DNA of 64,000 nt from an uncultured Adlercreutzia sp. (GCF_958431955.1 NZ_CAUASN010000016.1:1-64000); one strand, 5' to 3'. Shown: positions 40,778 through 49,976, counted from the stretch's first letter. A program made the numbers and translations. Notes: a model not told the origin generated them from the letters alone.

Positions 40778-42974
40778 ACTCGCCCTGCGCAACATCCGCC
40801 GATCGGTGCGCGACTACGCCGTCTACTTCATCACGCTCCTGTTCGGCGTGGCGGTGTTCTACGCGTTCAACTCCATCGGCAGCCAGCAGATTCTCTTCGA
40901 CATGGAAAGCTCGGCGTCATCGAACATCTTCGACGCCACCACCCAGATGCTCGGCATGTTCTCGGTGGTGGTGGCCTGCGTGCTGGGCTTCCTCATCCTG
41001 TACGCGAATCAGTTCCTCATCCGCCGCCGCAAGCGCGAGTTCGGCACCTACCTGGTGCTCGGCATGACGCCGGGGCATGTGTCGCGCATCGTGCTGTACG
41101 AGACGGTGCTCGTGGGCCTCATCTCGCTGGCCGTGGGACTTATCTGCGGCGTGCTGCTGTCCCAGGCGCTGTCGTTCTTCACCGCGGCGCTGTTCGGCAC
41201 CACCATGAGCAACTACCAGTTCGTGTTCTCACCGGACGCGCTCGTGACCACCCTCATCTGCTTCGCGGCCATCTACGTGGTGGTGGCTCTGTTCAACACG
41301 CTCACCGTGAGCCGCTGCAAGCTTATCGACCTCATCCGCGCCGGCGAGAAGAACGAGCGGGCCGGCGTGCGTAACCCGTGGGTATGCCTCGTGGTGTTCA
41401 TCGCGTCCATCGCCGTTTTGGCCTACGCCTACCAACAGCTCATAGAGAACGGCCTGGTGATGATGGACCAACCCGAGTTCGTGCGCGCCACTATCGGTAT
41501 GCTCGTGGGCTCGCTCATGTTCTTCTGGTCGCTTGCCGGCTTCGCCATCGCCGTGCTCACGCACCTGCGCGGCGTGTACCTGCGCAAGCTGAACCTGTTC
41601 ACCGTGCGCCAGATCGCCAGCAAGGTGAACACGGCGTTTCTGTCGCTGTGGGCCGTGTGCGTGCTGCTGTTCTTTTCCATCACCGTGTTCTCGTCGGGCA
41701 TGGGGCTCGTGGAGGTGTTTGTCGGCGGCGTGGAGAAGGCCAATCCCTATTCGGCCAGTCTGAGCGCCGGGGTGTGGTACGGCCCTGACGGCACACCGGG
41801 CTCCTCGGCCGGCGAGCGCGAGCGCCGCGCCGAGATGGAAGCCGATGCCCCCGACCGTCTGACCATCGCCGAAGAGTACGACTGGGATATGGCCGCCGTG
41901 CTTGAAGCGGGCGCGCCCGAGCTGTGGGCCGAGACGATAGGCGAGTGGGCCCAGGTGACCACCTGGTCGCTGCCCGATATGACCTACGACCCCCTCATCA
42001 ACGCCGCCGAGACCGTGGCGAGCGCCGACGACATGCGCCTCGACGATTTGGGGAAGGTGCGCGATACCGCCGTGGGCGTGGTGTCGCTGTCCGACTTCAA
42101 CGCCACCCGCGCTCTGCAGGGGCAGCCGGCCGTGGAGCTTGAGCCGGGCACCTGCGGCCTGGCAAACAACATGGAGATCGTCAAGCCCTTGGCCGATGCC
42201 GTGCTGAAGGCGGCCCCGACCATTACCGTGGCGGGCCAAGAGCTCGCCCTGGCCGGCCCTATCTACGACACGCAGATGGAGGACAACGCCATGACCGCCA
42301 CTGCGCTGATCTTCGTGGTGCCCGATGAAGCGGTGGAGGCTCTGCGCGCCGAGGGGCTCATTCCCACGACCCAGATACTGAACGTGATGTACGCCGACAA
42401 CGGCAAGACCGCCGCCCAAAACGATGCGGCTTTAGGAGACATCGTGGCCGCTACCCAGCCTGCGGACATGGGCGGCTTCGAGAAGGGGCGCAGCGGCGCC
42501 GACGACCCCTATGCAAGCTTGCTGTGGCCCGTTACGCGCATCCTCACGGCCCACGAGATGACCGATCAATCGGCCGGCCTGCGCCTCATGATCACCTACC
42601 TGGCGCTCTACATCGGCTTCATCTTCCTCGTGTCCACCGCCGCCATCCTGGCCATCCAGCAGCTGAGCCAAGCCTCCGACTCGGCGCCACGCTACCGCAT
42701 CCTGTGGAAGCTCGGCTGCGACGCGGGCATGATCTACCGTTCGCTGCTGGCCCAGGTGCTCGTGTACTTCCTCGTACCGCTGGCGTTGGCGGTATGCCAC
42801 GCGTCCTGCGCCATCGGCGTGCTGTCCGATTCCATGTTCGATGCCATCGGCGTGAGCACCCTCACCCCCATCATGATGGCCGCAGGGCTCACCGTCGTCA
42901 TCTACGGCGGCTACATGCTCGTCACCTACCTGGCCGCCCGCGGCATCACGAAAACCGCCCTCACCGAGGGGTAA
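40767..42974 (+). CDS. FtsX-like ABC permease (BceB/MacB-related)
   Basis: A 735-residue membrane protein starting at ATG 40767 behind GGGGAGG and overlapping the ATPase gene by 11 nt. It begins LKLALRNIRRSVRDYAVYFI, the BceB/FtsX opening. It has helices 1-4 before residue about 190, more helices near 200-320, a large extracytoplasmic region (about 340-600) containing RLTIAEEYDWDMAAVLEAGA, and final helices near the C-terminus. Such systems extrude or sense peptides and antibiotics by mechanotransmission. The natural substrate is unknown. Confidence 0.9.
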   Translation: MYLKLALRNIRRSVRDYAVYFITLLFGVAVFYAFNSIGSQQILFDMESSASSNIFDATTQMLGMFSVVVACVLGFLILYANQFLIRRRKREFGTYLVLGMTPGHVSRIVLYETVLVGLISLAVGLICGVLLSQALSFFTAALFGTTMSNYQFVFSPDALVTTLICFAAIYVVVALFNTLTVSRCKLIDLIRAGEKNERAGVRNPWVCLVVFIASIAVLAYAYQQLIENGLVMMDQPEFVRATIGMLVGSLMFFWSLAGFAIAVLTHLRGVYLRKLNLFTVRQIASKVNTAFLSLWAVCVLLFFSITVFSSGMGLVEVFVGGVEKANPYSASLSAGVWYGPDGTPGSSAGERERRAEMEADAPDRLTIAEEYDWDMAAVLEAGAPELWAETIGEWAQVTTWSLPDMTYDPLINAAETVASADDMRLDDLGKVRDTAVGVVSLSDFNATRALQGQPAVELEPGTCGLANNMEIVKPLADAVLKAAPTITVAGQELALAGPIYDTQMEDNAMTATALIFVVPDEAVEALRAEGLIPTTQILNVMYADNGKTAAQNDAALGDIVAATQPADMGGFEKGRSGADDPYASLLWPVTRILTAHEMTDQSAGLRLMITYLALYIGFIFLVSTAAILAIQQLSQASDSAPRYRILWKLGCDAGMIYRSLLAQVLVYFLVPLALAVCHASCAIGVLSDSMFDAIGVSTLTPIMMAAGLTVVIYGGYMLVTYLAARGITKTALTEG

Positions 42975-43021
42975 AAAGCGCTATGATGGAGCCTGAAATT
43001 TCCGCAGGCGAAAGGACCAGC

Positions 43022-43465
43022 ATGGAATACCAGTCGTTGCAAGACGAGATCAAGGCGGCCATGAAGGCACGCGACAACCATCGCCGCGACATTTTGCGTC
43101 AGGTGCACACCGAGTTGAAGGCCATCGAGGTGAACGAGCGCCGCGACGTGACCGAGGCCGACGTGGACGCCATGCTCAAGCGCGTCATCAAGCAGACGAA
43201 GGAGACGCTCGACGGCTCCATCAAGGCGGGGAACAACCAGGAGCGCACCGACACCCTCACCGAGCAGGTGGCTATCCTGGAAGGCTATCTGCCGAAGCAG
43301 GTGGAGGGCGACGAGCTGATCGCGCTCATCGACGCGGTGCTCGCCGACACCGGCGCCACCACCAAGAAGGACATGGGCCGCGTGATGGGCGAGCTCACGA
43401 AGCGCACCGGCGGCAACTTCGACAAGGCAGCCGCCGCCAAGGAACTCGGCGGGAAGCTGAGCTAG
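43022..43465 (+). CDS. yqeY: GatB/YqeY domain protein
   Basis: A 147-residue YqeY protein, resembling the C-terminal domain of the amidotransferase subunit GatB: LQDEIKAAMKARDNHRRDIL, GNNQERTDTLTEQVAILEGY, LPKQVEGDELIALIDAVLAD and KKDMGRVMGELTKR. The function is not firmly known; a link to tRNA-dependent amidation is presumed. ATG 43022 follows GAAAGGACC. The last codons, AAKELGGKLS and stop, plus the terminator recur at 51378-51476. Confidence 0.92.
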   Translation: MEYQSLQDEIKAAMKARDNHRRDILRQVHTELKAIEVNERRDVTEADVDAMLKRVIKQTKETLDGSIKAGNNQERTDTLTEQVAILEGYLPKQVEGDELIALIDAVLADTGATTKKDMGRVMGELTKRTGGNFDKAAAAKELGGKLS

Positions 43466-43528
43466 ACCGCATCTAAGCCGCGCACCATCTCCGAACGCAA
43501 GGAAGGCCTCCCTCGGGAGGCCTTCTCA
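43432..43528 (+). repeat. yqeY 3' end plus terminator, copy A
   Basis: This 97-nt segment covers the last ten sense codons and stop of yqeY and the following terminator. It matches 51378-51476 in the same orientation, roughly 90% identical by eye. Within the coding part there are four differences, all at third codon positions and all synonymous. Confidence 0.9.
43502..43525 (+). terminator. yqeY terminator, copy A
   Basis: GAAGGCCTCCC and GGGAGGCCTTC form an 11-bp perfect stem with a 2-nt loop, 36 nt after the yqeY stop. The downstream T content is low (TCAATCCC). Confidence 0.7.
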
Positions 43529-43557
43529 ATCCCAAAGACCTCCTCCGACCGGGAAGT

Positions 43558-43654
43558 CTTTCTTCGCTAAAAAAGTTAAAGCGACCTAAAAGAGTTAAAG
43601 CAAACTGCGCTCAATGAGTGCAGGATTTGAAGAAGAGGCGCACTTATTGAGCGC
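43558..43654. repeat. Palindrome-bearing promoter block, decayed copy without gene
   Basis: This 97-nt stretch aligns end to end with 50050-50146, starting from the shared CTTTCTTCGCTAAAAA. It holds GCGCTCAATGAGTGC (43607-43621, one broken pair) and GCACTTATTGAGCGC (43640-43654, two broken pairs). Centres are 33 bp apart, as in the intact copy. The -10 present between the palindromes in the other copy is missing, and no ATPase gene follows. It appears to be a relic of a lost or moved ATPase cassette. Confidence 0.75.
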
Positions 43655-43712
43655 ACTTCTCAGTACCATTTAGCACGACAACGAAGTGGTGCCGATGCGC
43701 TGCCGCGGGAGA

Positions 43713-44642
43713 CTAAAGCGCTTCCTCACCCGAGGGGGCAGAAGCATCCCCCATACCTCGGGCGCTTCCCATCGACGCGATAACAACACTTGCGAAGATG
43801 CAGGCAAAGCCGCCGTAGCTCATACCCTGAAGAGACTCTGTGCCTAATATCGCCGAGGTAATCACGCAGAACACCGCCTCGGTCGACAGCAGAATAGAGG
43901 CCAGGGACGGAGGAACGAAGCGCAGTCCTACATTCTGGCACAGCAGCGGCACAAGCGTTGAGAACACTGCGACGAACCCCATCAGGCCCCATACGTCAAG
44001 GGTTCCGACCGCCTTCATGACCCCAGCGCCATCCTGCAGCAACGCAATACCGAGACCGATGATGCCCACGGTGGCCATCTGCACCGCCGACAGTGCGATG
44101 GCGTTTCGGGCATCGACCATCGCTCCCGTTGCCACAACCTGCACGGCGAACAGCCCGGCACCGAGCAGGCTCAGCGTGGCTCCCCATGTGAACCCAGGGC
44201 CCTCAGCACCCTCGAACAGCAACCATATGCCCGCGACCGCCACAACCGCCGCCGCCATGAGAGAAGCCCTCGGGCGCACTCGCGCAAATGCCCAGGCAAC
44301 GAACGGAACCGCAACGCAATATGTCGACGTGAGAAAAGAGCTTTGCGACGGGCTCACGAAAGCAAGGCCCGCATGATTGAGCAGGAACACGCCAGCAGAA
44401 ATTACACCAAGGGCAACGCCATGCAGCACCAGCGTCGGCGACAAGCCCCTCACAAGATGCCGGGAACCCACGCCCGCGAGAAACAGAGCGGCCAGGGCGA
44501 AGCGCAGCCCGACAGCCGCCGCGAACCCACACATGTCGACGGCATCCTTCACGGCAAGCGTTCCAGCGCCTCGCAAAGCAGCCGCGAGAATCAGCAGGGC
44601 CGCGCCGACAATCGGATAATGCAGCTGCCCTTTGCCTCCCAT
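43713..44642 (-). CDS. EamA/DMT family transporter
   Basis: A 309-residue protein with ten membrane helices and two EamA repeats. The first runs from PIVGAALLILAAALRGAGTL to VSPSQSSFLTSTYCVAVPFV; the second from GATLSLLGAGLFAVQVVATG to VPPSLASILLSTEAVFCVIT. Members export metabolites such as amino acids, or take up nucleotides and sugars. It is divergent from the MerR regulator at 44723 across 80 bp, which suggests MerR control. The substrate is unknown. Confidence 0.9.
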   Translation of the reverse strand: MGGKGQLHYPIVGAALLILAAALRGAGTLAVKDAVDMCGFAAAVGLRFALAALFLAGVGSRHLVRGLSPTLVLHGVALGVISAGVFLLNHAGLAFVSPSQSSFLTSTYCVAVPFVAWAFARVRPRASLMAAAVVAVAGIWLLFEGAEGPGFTWGATLSLLGAGLFAVQVVATGAMVDARNAIALSAVQMATVGIIGLGIALLQDGAGVMKAVGTLDVWGLMGFVAVFSTLVPLLCQNVGLRFVPPSLASILLSTEAVFCVITSAILGTESLQGMSYGGFACIFASVVIASMGSARGMGDASAPSGEEAL

Positions 44643-44722
44643 ACCAGTTCCTTCCTTGCCTACCCCTCCACATTCCTTGTTATACTACTGGCATACCATG
44701 ACGTACCATGAGGGGGGGCACC
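44643..44722. promoter_or_regulatory. Divergent promoter region, EamA/MerR
   Basis: The 80-bp gap contains TTATACT as a plus-strand -10 near 44680 and two direct copies of TACCATGA separated by CG, placed between that -10 and the merR start codon. MerR regulators often act on a promoter shared with the gene they control, but no clear 19-bp spaced -35/-10 pair with a central dyad is visible. Confidence 0.35.
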
Positions 44723-45634
44723 ATGGAAGAGGATTGGCTGAGCATCGGGCGCATGGCGTCCTTGAACTGCATCTCCGATAAGACCCTGCGCTTCTATCAC
44801 GACAAGAACCTCCTTGTGCCCGACCGCATCGACCTGGAGAACGGTCGGCGCTACTACTCCCTGGAACAATGCTCCGCCCTCGATTTCATTCAGCAGATGC
44901 AGACAACCGGGCTTTCCCTGCAGGATATCAAAACGATCATCGACACGAGCGACGAGGACGTTCTGCGACGAGCACTCGCGGAACGCATCGCCGATCTCGA
45001 TCACCAGCTGCAAGTCGTCAGCGCGTCCCTCGCAGCCACCCGCGAGATGCTCCGCGGGCTCGACTTCTTTGAGCATTATCGGGCAGAAGCGGCCCCCATT
45101 ACCCGCGAGCTTCTTCCCGAACAGCGAATTTGGGAGTTCCCCATGGGAGAGAGCAGCCTGCCGAACACCACCAGCTTTGACTATGAAGACGCCCTGGCCA
45201 TCTGGCTGCGCGATCTGCGCGCCATTAAGATCGCCATTGCCGAAACCCTCGACGCAGAGCATTTGGAAATCCCCCTCTCCCTGCTTTTCCGCAACGTAGG
45301 CGCCCGCTACACCTTGCAGGCGTGCCGAGATCGCAGCCCAGCTTTCGCCAGCGCCTTCGTCGTGGTGCCCCCCGTAGCGTGGGACGCCCTGGAGAATCGT
45401 CTCACTATCGTTCCCTCCGGCGAATACCTCACCATGGGCGGTCGGGGCATGGCCGATGAGGAAACCAACGAGCGGGCTACCATTCGAGCCGCACAGACCC
45501 TTCTGCGCCATGCGGAGGAAAACGACCTTGCCCCCGACGGCGACTTCCTCATAAAAGTGCCCTCGGATATCCCAGCGCTCATGCACGGGAAATCCGAGGA
45601 CATCTTTCAGATTGTTCTCCGGGTAGAAGCCTAG
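44723..45634 (+). CDS. MerR family regulator with C-terminal effector domain
   Basis: A 303-residue regulator. The N-terminal MerR helix-turn-helix reads LSIGRMASLNCISDKTLRFY, HDKNLLVPDRI and NGRRYYSLEQ. A dimerisation helix of about 40 residues follows. Residues 125-303 form an effector-binding domain that may be of the GyrI/BltR type (YTLQACRDRSPAFASAFVVV; LTIVPSGEYLTMGG). Such proteins bind hydrophobic cations or small drugs and activate an exporter, which here would be the divergent EamA protein. ATG 44723 follows GAGGGGG. Its end overlaps the convergent redox gene by 4 nt. Confidence 0.87.
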   Translation: MEEDWLSIGRMASLNCISDKTLRFYHDKNLLVPDRIDLENGRRYYSLEQCSALDFIQQMQTTGLSLQDIKTIIDTSDEDVLRRALAERIADLDHQLQVVSASLAATREMLRGLDFFEHYRAEAAPITRELLPEQRIWEFPMGESSLPNTTSFDYEDALAIWLRDLRAIKIAIAETLDAEHLEIPLSLLFRNVGARYTLQACRDRSPAFASAFVVVPPVAWDALENRLTIVPSGEYLTMGGRGMADEETNERATIRAAQTLLRHAEENDLAPDGDFLIKVPSDIPALMHGKSEDIFQIVLRVEA

Positions 45635-46389
45635 GCGCCCACTTCAACGAGTCCCGGAACCGCGGGCGGCGTCTCGCGCTCCTCGAACTGGATCGATACG
45701 ACGTTGCGTGCGAAGTTCTGAGCCGAGGTCGCTCCCATCCAAACCTGGTTCGTGCCGCCTACGGAATTGGCCAACTCCGCGCCGTTGATGGCATATACCA
45801 CCATGGCATAGCGATGCCTGACGAAGCTGAGGGGCAACGCCACCTCGTAGCCGTCCTCGGAGGTAAACACCACCGTGTTGGCGCTTTCCGAAACACCGGC
45901 GCGCTCCATGATGGAAGCGAGGGTCACGCCGGTCGTCTCCGCGTTGACCGCCCCGTACTCCCCCGCCGGATTGCCGGCGCACGAGCATCCCATCATGACA
46001 ACGCGGGCCTCGCCTTCCTCAGCCAGCTCGCCCAACGTAGCCGTAAACGCCGACGACACGCTTCCGCCCACCGTCACCGACCACGCCGCGGCTTCAGTCT
46101 CGGAAAGACTCCGGGAGTCCGGAGCCTGCGCTCCGCAAAGAACCTGCGGAATCTGGCCGAGTGCCTGGCGAATCTCGCCCAGGCTGGAAGGCGCCCCCTG
46201 AGAATAATCGAAGGCACCCGCCGCATTCGGCAGCAGAACCATAGGGTTGCCCGCTCGATCAGCCACGACACCCTCGTCAATCGCGCTGTCGGCCAGAGCC
46301 GGTTGGGCAGCTAAGGCGGTCGCAGAAGTCGCGCTTCCAGCAACGAGCAGCGCAGAGGCCGCCAAACTCATAACTTGCGTCTTCTTCAT
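45631..46389 (-). CDS. Small exported protein with sulfite-oxidase-type molybdopterin domain
   Basis: A 252-residue protein with a signal peptide (MKKTQVMSLAASALLVAGSA, cleavage near ALA-AQP). It has a reduced molybdopterin domain: AAWSVTVGGSVSSAFTATLG, then VVMMGCSCAGNPAGEYGAVN around residue 134, where sulfite oxidases carry the Mo-binding cysteine in a CxGN context, and LSFVRHRYAMVVYAINGAEL with GGTNQVWMGATSAQNFARNV. The Ig-like dimerisation domain is missing. It is last in a four-gene unit, 20 nt after the triheme protein. It may be a second catalytic or accessory subunit. Confidence 0.75.
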   Translation of the reverse strand: MKKTQVMSLAASALLVAGSATSATALAAQPALADSAIDEGVVADRAGNPMVLLPNAAGAFDYSQGAPSSLGEIRQALGQIPQVLCGAQAPDSRSLSETEAAAWSVTVGGSVSSAFTATLGELAEEGEARVVMMGCSCAGNPAGEYGAVNAETTGVTLASIMERAGVSESANTVVFTSEDGYEVALPLSFVRHRYAMVVYAINGAELANSVGGTNQVWMGATSAQNFARNVVSIQFEERETPPAVPGLVEVGA

Positions 46390-46409
46390 AACTTTTCTCT
46401 CCCTCCTGG

Positions 46410-48029
46410 TTACTGAGCGTCGGCTTCGCTCGCGGCCGCAGTGCGCAATGCGTCCAGATCGGAATGAGCCACAAACATCACTTCAACGGGGTCTGGCGTC
46501 ACGCTAGGAGTGCTGATCAATTCCCATTCGCCCGTCTCGGCATCGAGGATACGACGCTGGGGATTGGTCTGCTCGAGAGACGGATCGGTAAGAGCTCGCA
46601 CCGCGATGCAGTAGGCGCCGTCCGCCTCAGGGGTGAACTCGTAGGACCAGCGCACCCATTGATCGGTATTGTTCTCCTCTATGTCGAAGCGCTTCCAGGT
46701 TTTGCCGCGATCCATGGATATTTCGATGGCGACGATGGGACGATCATAGGCATCGGCATAACCCTCGATAGTCAGCGGCTGTCCGGCTTGCACGATCTCA
46801 CCCTCTTCGAGACCGATGATGCCGGCGTTGGGGGTATTCACCATAACGTAGTCCTGGTCCCACCAGCCGTTGCGATCGCCCAGACCGTTCTCCGCCGTCG
46901 TCTGAGCATCGCAGAACTGGATGCCGGAAAGCTCCTTCACAAAGCACCCAGCACCGGTGCCCCCCGTCATGAACAAGCAGGGATAGCCGTTGCTCCAAGA
47001 CACCGGCTCGCCATTGATCTCATAGACCACCATTGCGGTTTGATCCTTGATGCTCTCCATGGTGGTACCGGCGGCGTAGCCCTCTTGTCCCTGGAGCATG
47101 ATGGAAACTGCCGTGTCCTTCACGCCCACCTGCTCGGTGAAGAACGACAGGGGGATGCCCGTGGCCTCCACTTGGCCGATACCGCCGCCGCCATTGGGCT
47201 CAAGGGTGCAGTGCAGTTTGATGAGATGGGTCTCGGAAGGCGCGTTCTCCATCAGATCCCGCAGGCTCCAGGTTTTCTCCTGCTCCACAGCGCCGCCCAC
47301 GGTGATAGTCCATTCGTCTAGAAGGCTTTCATCCAGCGGCACATTTTCCACCCGATTGTCTCGGCGCAGACGATCCCAATCGAAGTAGATGGCGTTGAGG
47401 TCGAAGAGCTCCTCCTGCGACACAGCACCGTCCTGGGTGGATGCGAAAGCCCCAGTTATGCCATCGCTGTCGATGTCGGTGATACCGCGCAGCTTCGCAT
47501 GCTTGACGGCATCCCACAGATACATGGTGCTCTTCGACGACTCATCGGTAGTGGAAGTATCGTGGCAGCTCCAGCAGTCGGCATCATCGCGATGGATCGC
47601 ATGAATCATCGTGGAGAACGAGTCCTCGACTGTTTGGTAGGAACCGCGGCCGTATTCATGGCAGTCGATACAGGAGTCCACCGTCCATTCGCAGTCGATG
47701 CCGTTGAGTCCCGGGTGCTCGTATTCCCCATCTGCGAGCAGCTGGCGCAGATCCTCGTGGCACGACTTGCAGCCACGGTTGTCGGCATCCAGGTATACCG
47801 TATTGTAGGCTTGGAACCCCGGCTGCTTGAAGTACGCAACATCGTCGATGGTGTCTTCTGGCGTAATCTGTATAAGGGTGCCATCGTCTTTTTCCACGAT
47901 CTTCGGCAACCCCGCCGAAACCAGCTCAGGATCGGCCGTCTCGGAAACGGCGCCCTGCGCGCAGCCTGCGAGAGAGGCCGTCGCGGCCAACGCCAGCGCC
48001 ACTCCCCCTGCCAATAACTTTCGCTTCAT
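46410..48029 (-). CDS. Triheme c-type cytochrome / sulfite-oxidase-fold lipoprotein
   Basis: A 539-residue lipoprotein (lipobox LAGC, Cys23). Three CxxCH heme sites lie at 87-91 (CKSCH), 120-124 (CIDCH) and 152-156 (CWSCH). From about 240 comes a molybdopterin domain (WTITVGGAVEQEKTWSLRDL) with the candidate Mo cysteine at 274 in LIKLHCTLEPNGGGGIGQVE. From about 410 an Ig-like dimerisation domain follows (IVAIEISMDRGKTWKRFDIE; VRWSYEFTPEADGAY). Heme domain and Mo fold in one chain point to an extracytoplasmic terminal reductase or oxidase wired to quinone through the NrfCD-like genes upstream. The substrate is unknown. Confidence 0.85.
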   Translation of the reverse strand: MKRKLLAGGVALALAATASLAGCAQGAVSETADPELVSAGLPKIVEKDDGTLIQITPEDTIDDVAYFKQPGFQAYNTVYLDADNRGCKSCHEDLRQLLADGEYEHPGLNGIDCEWTVDSCIDCHEYGRGSYQTVEDSFSTMIHAIHRDDADCWSCHDTSTTDESSKSTMYLWDAVKHAKLRGITDIDSDGITGAFASTQDGAVSQEELFDLNAIYFDWDRLRRDNRVENVPLDESLLDEWTITVGGAVEQEKTWSLRDLMENAPSETHLIKLHCTLEPNGGGGIGQVEATGIPLSFFTEQVGVKDTAVSIMLQGQEGYAAGTTMESIKDQTAMVVYEINGEPVSWSNGYPCLFMTGGTGAGCFVKELSGIQFCDAQTTAENGLGDRNGWWDQDYVMVNTPNAGIIGLEEGEIVQAGQPLTIEGYADAYDRPIVAIEISMDRGKTWKRFDIEENNTDQWVRWSYEFTPEADGAYCIAVRALTDPSLEQTNPQRRILDAETGEWELISTPSVTPDPVEVMFVAHSDLDALRTAAASEADAQ

Positions 48030-48084
48030 AACTACATCCCTTCTCTCATATTCCCATCGCCTTCAAAACGCGAAGATCCTGTCA

Positions 48085-49098
48085 TCAATTCAATAGCGCG
48101 ACGGCGTACGCCAGATAGTCGGCGTGCATACCCGCGAACACCACGAGAAACCGGAGCGCACAACCGCCTACCAAGGCCCCCGCCGCCCCCACAACCGTAA
48201 CCTTTCTCATGAAGATGTTCGACGCAGCAAGCCCCGCAATAGCAGCGGCAAGGGGGAAGACCAGCCCGAGGCCCACAAACACGAGCCAGAACCACGGCGC
48301 AAAGCCGCCCTGCAAAAGCAACGTCGCTGCGGCCGCCGATGCAGCCCCCGCCGCGCCCGACCCGTTGAGCGCCGAAGTGAGAAGCGCCGCGAGGGCAATC
48401 GCCTCGAGCAGCACCAGGGCAACGACGGCGATCTCCAGCCCTCGATGCGCCTTTTTCCCGACGGGTTCCCGTGTCGCTATAACAAGCAGCTCCACCAATG
48501 CCACACCGGTGTCGAGGGCCGACACCGTGAACAAGCACGGGAGAAACGGGCTGTTCCACAGCGGGACGCCTGGAGCCGACATGAGCAACATGCCCGTATA
48601 GGCCGCAACGCCAAGGGCCAGCACCAGGCCCACTGCCATCAGAACCGTCACCGCCTTGCTCTGATACAGCGGGCGCGCTACCCGATCAGACAGCGATTTG
48701 GCAGCTTCTCCACCATCCTTCAGCTGATCCGCGGTTGCGTTCCGCCGACCGTCAACGAGCTTCTGTACCTGGGGGCAAGTAAGCACGGCGCAGGCGAAAA
48801 ACACCGCCATGGCGGCAAACGCCACCCAGGCACCAAATGTCATCCACGAGGTGAAATGGCTGAAACTCTGCCACAAAAGCACTCCCCGCAGGGGGAACAC
48901 CAGCTCGGTGACGAGGAAGAGCAGTCCCAGCCCCAAACAGCCGAGCGCCGCCCACATGGCCATGTTCAGTGCCCGGCGAGCCTTCTCGCGATCATGCAAG
49001 AACAAGACCGCCGCCGTTGCGAAGGCGCCTGCCCCCAAACCGCCCAAAAAGAGGTAGGCTGCTGGCTGCCATCCCCACACCAACTCAAGTCCTTCCAT
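48085..49098 (-). CDS. NrfD/PsrC-type quinol-interacting membrane subunit
   Basis: A 337-residue membrane protein of the NrfD family with eight or nine helices. It starts GLELVWGWQPAAYLFLGGLG and AGAFATAAVLF, the typical NrfD opening, and has WQSFSHFTSWMTFGAWVAFA. These subunits exchange electrons between menaquinone and a partner iron-sulfur protein. It lies between the ferredoxin and the triheme gene, with gaps of 42 and 55 nt, in one operon. Confidence 0.88.
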   Translation of the reverse strand: MEGLELVWGWQPAAYLFLGGLGAGAFATAAVLFLHDREKARRALNMAMWAALGCLGLGLLFLVTELVFPLRGVLLWQSFSHFTSWMTFGAWVAFAAMAVFFACAVLTCPQVQKLVDGRRNATADQLKDGGEAAKSLSDRVARPLYQSKAVTVLMAVGLVLALGVAAYTGMLLMSAPGVPLWNSPFLPCLFTVSALDTGVALVELLVIATREPVGKKAHRGLEIAVVALVLLEAIALAALLTSALNGSGAAGAASAAAATLLLQGGFAPWFWLVFVGLGLVFPLAAAIAGLAASNIFMRKVTVVGAAGALVGGCALRFLVVFAGMHADYLAYAVALLN

Positions 49099-49140
49099 AG
49101 CTTATACTCCTCCGACCTCTCGACTCTTCTCCCGGCGCCC

Positions 49141-49800
49141 TCAGCGAAGCACCAGCGACGGCCCATTTGGCCCATCAAGCTGGCGAACCCGCTCCGATTT
49201 AGCAAGCAGCTCGTCCAAGGGGCCGCATCGCAGGGCTCCGGTCTTGCAGGCCCGAACGCAATGGGGGCGATCGCCCAGCTCCACTCCGACTTCGCTGCAG
49301 AAATCGCATTTATCCATGCCGCTGGAGTTGTAATGAGGCACACCATAGGGACATGCCTGATAGCAGTACTTGCAGCCAATACACCGGTCTCCGTCAACAT
49401 GCACAATGCCGCCATCGCCCTTGGTAATGGCCCCTGCTGGGCACACGTCCATACAGGAAGGGCGCTCGCAATGCATACACGAAGTGGACAGATAAACCTC
49501 TCCACCATCTCTGACCTGATATGTGCTGATGCGTCGGCGCGCCTGCTCTTCCTCCGGCGTGCGATTCCACAGGCGGCAAGCCTCGATGCAATGACCACAG
49601 TTGATGCAGCGATGAGCGTTCACGATGAACCCGTACTGCATGCCATCGCGATGCGCATCAGCCGTTGAGATCCCCTCATCTGCCTGCGCCTGCGAAGTGC
49701 CCCCGGGAATCACGCACAGCGCACCACCTGCCAGCGCTCCGCCCATTGCGAGCGCCCCTCCTATAAGCATGCGGCGCGTCACGCCTCTCTGAGCCATCAT
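49141..49800 (-). CDS. NrfC-like four-cluster ferredoxin subunit
   Basis: A 219-residue iron-sulfur protein. A Tat-like signal TRRMLIGGALAMGGALAG is followed by cysteine groups CINCGHCIEACRLW, CMHCERPSCMDVCPAG, CIGCKYCYQACPYG and CDFC with HCVRACKTGA, enough for four [4Fe-4S] clusters. It should pass electrons between the NrfD-like protein and the heme protein outside the membrane. ATG 49800 (followed by a second ATG) lies 7 nt after GGAGGT. It is the first gene of the redox operon. Confidence 0.9.
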   Translation of the reverse strand: MMAQRGVTRRMLIGGALAMGGALAGGALCVIPGGTSQAQADEGISTADAHRDGMQYGFIVNAHRCINCGHCIEACRLWNRTPEEEQARRRISTYQVRDGGEVYLSTSCMHCERPSCMDVCPAGAITKGDGGIVHVDGDRCIGCKYCYQACPYGVPHYNSSGMDKCDFCSEVGVELGDRPHCVRACKTGALRCGPLDELLAKSERVRQLDGPNGPSLVLR

Positions 49801-49976
49801 GGCATCGACCTCCTTCCTCTTCTCTGATTTGAAACTTAGGGCGACCCGGAAAAGAAGTCGCCCGGCCATCGAGCCAAGGCGACTCTACAACTTCCAGCTA
49901 CTGGAGGTTCAAGGGGATAAATCAAAGTTTTTCACTCAGATATTTGGCAACTGGACGCAAAAACGAGGTCTCCCGG

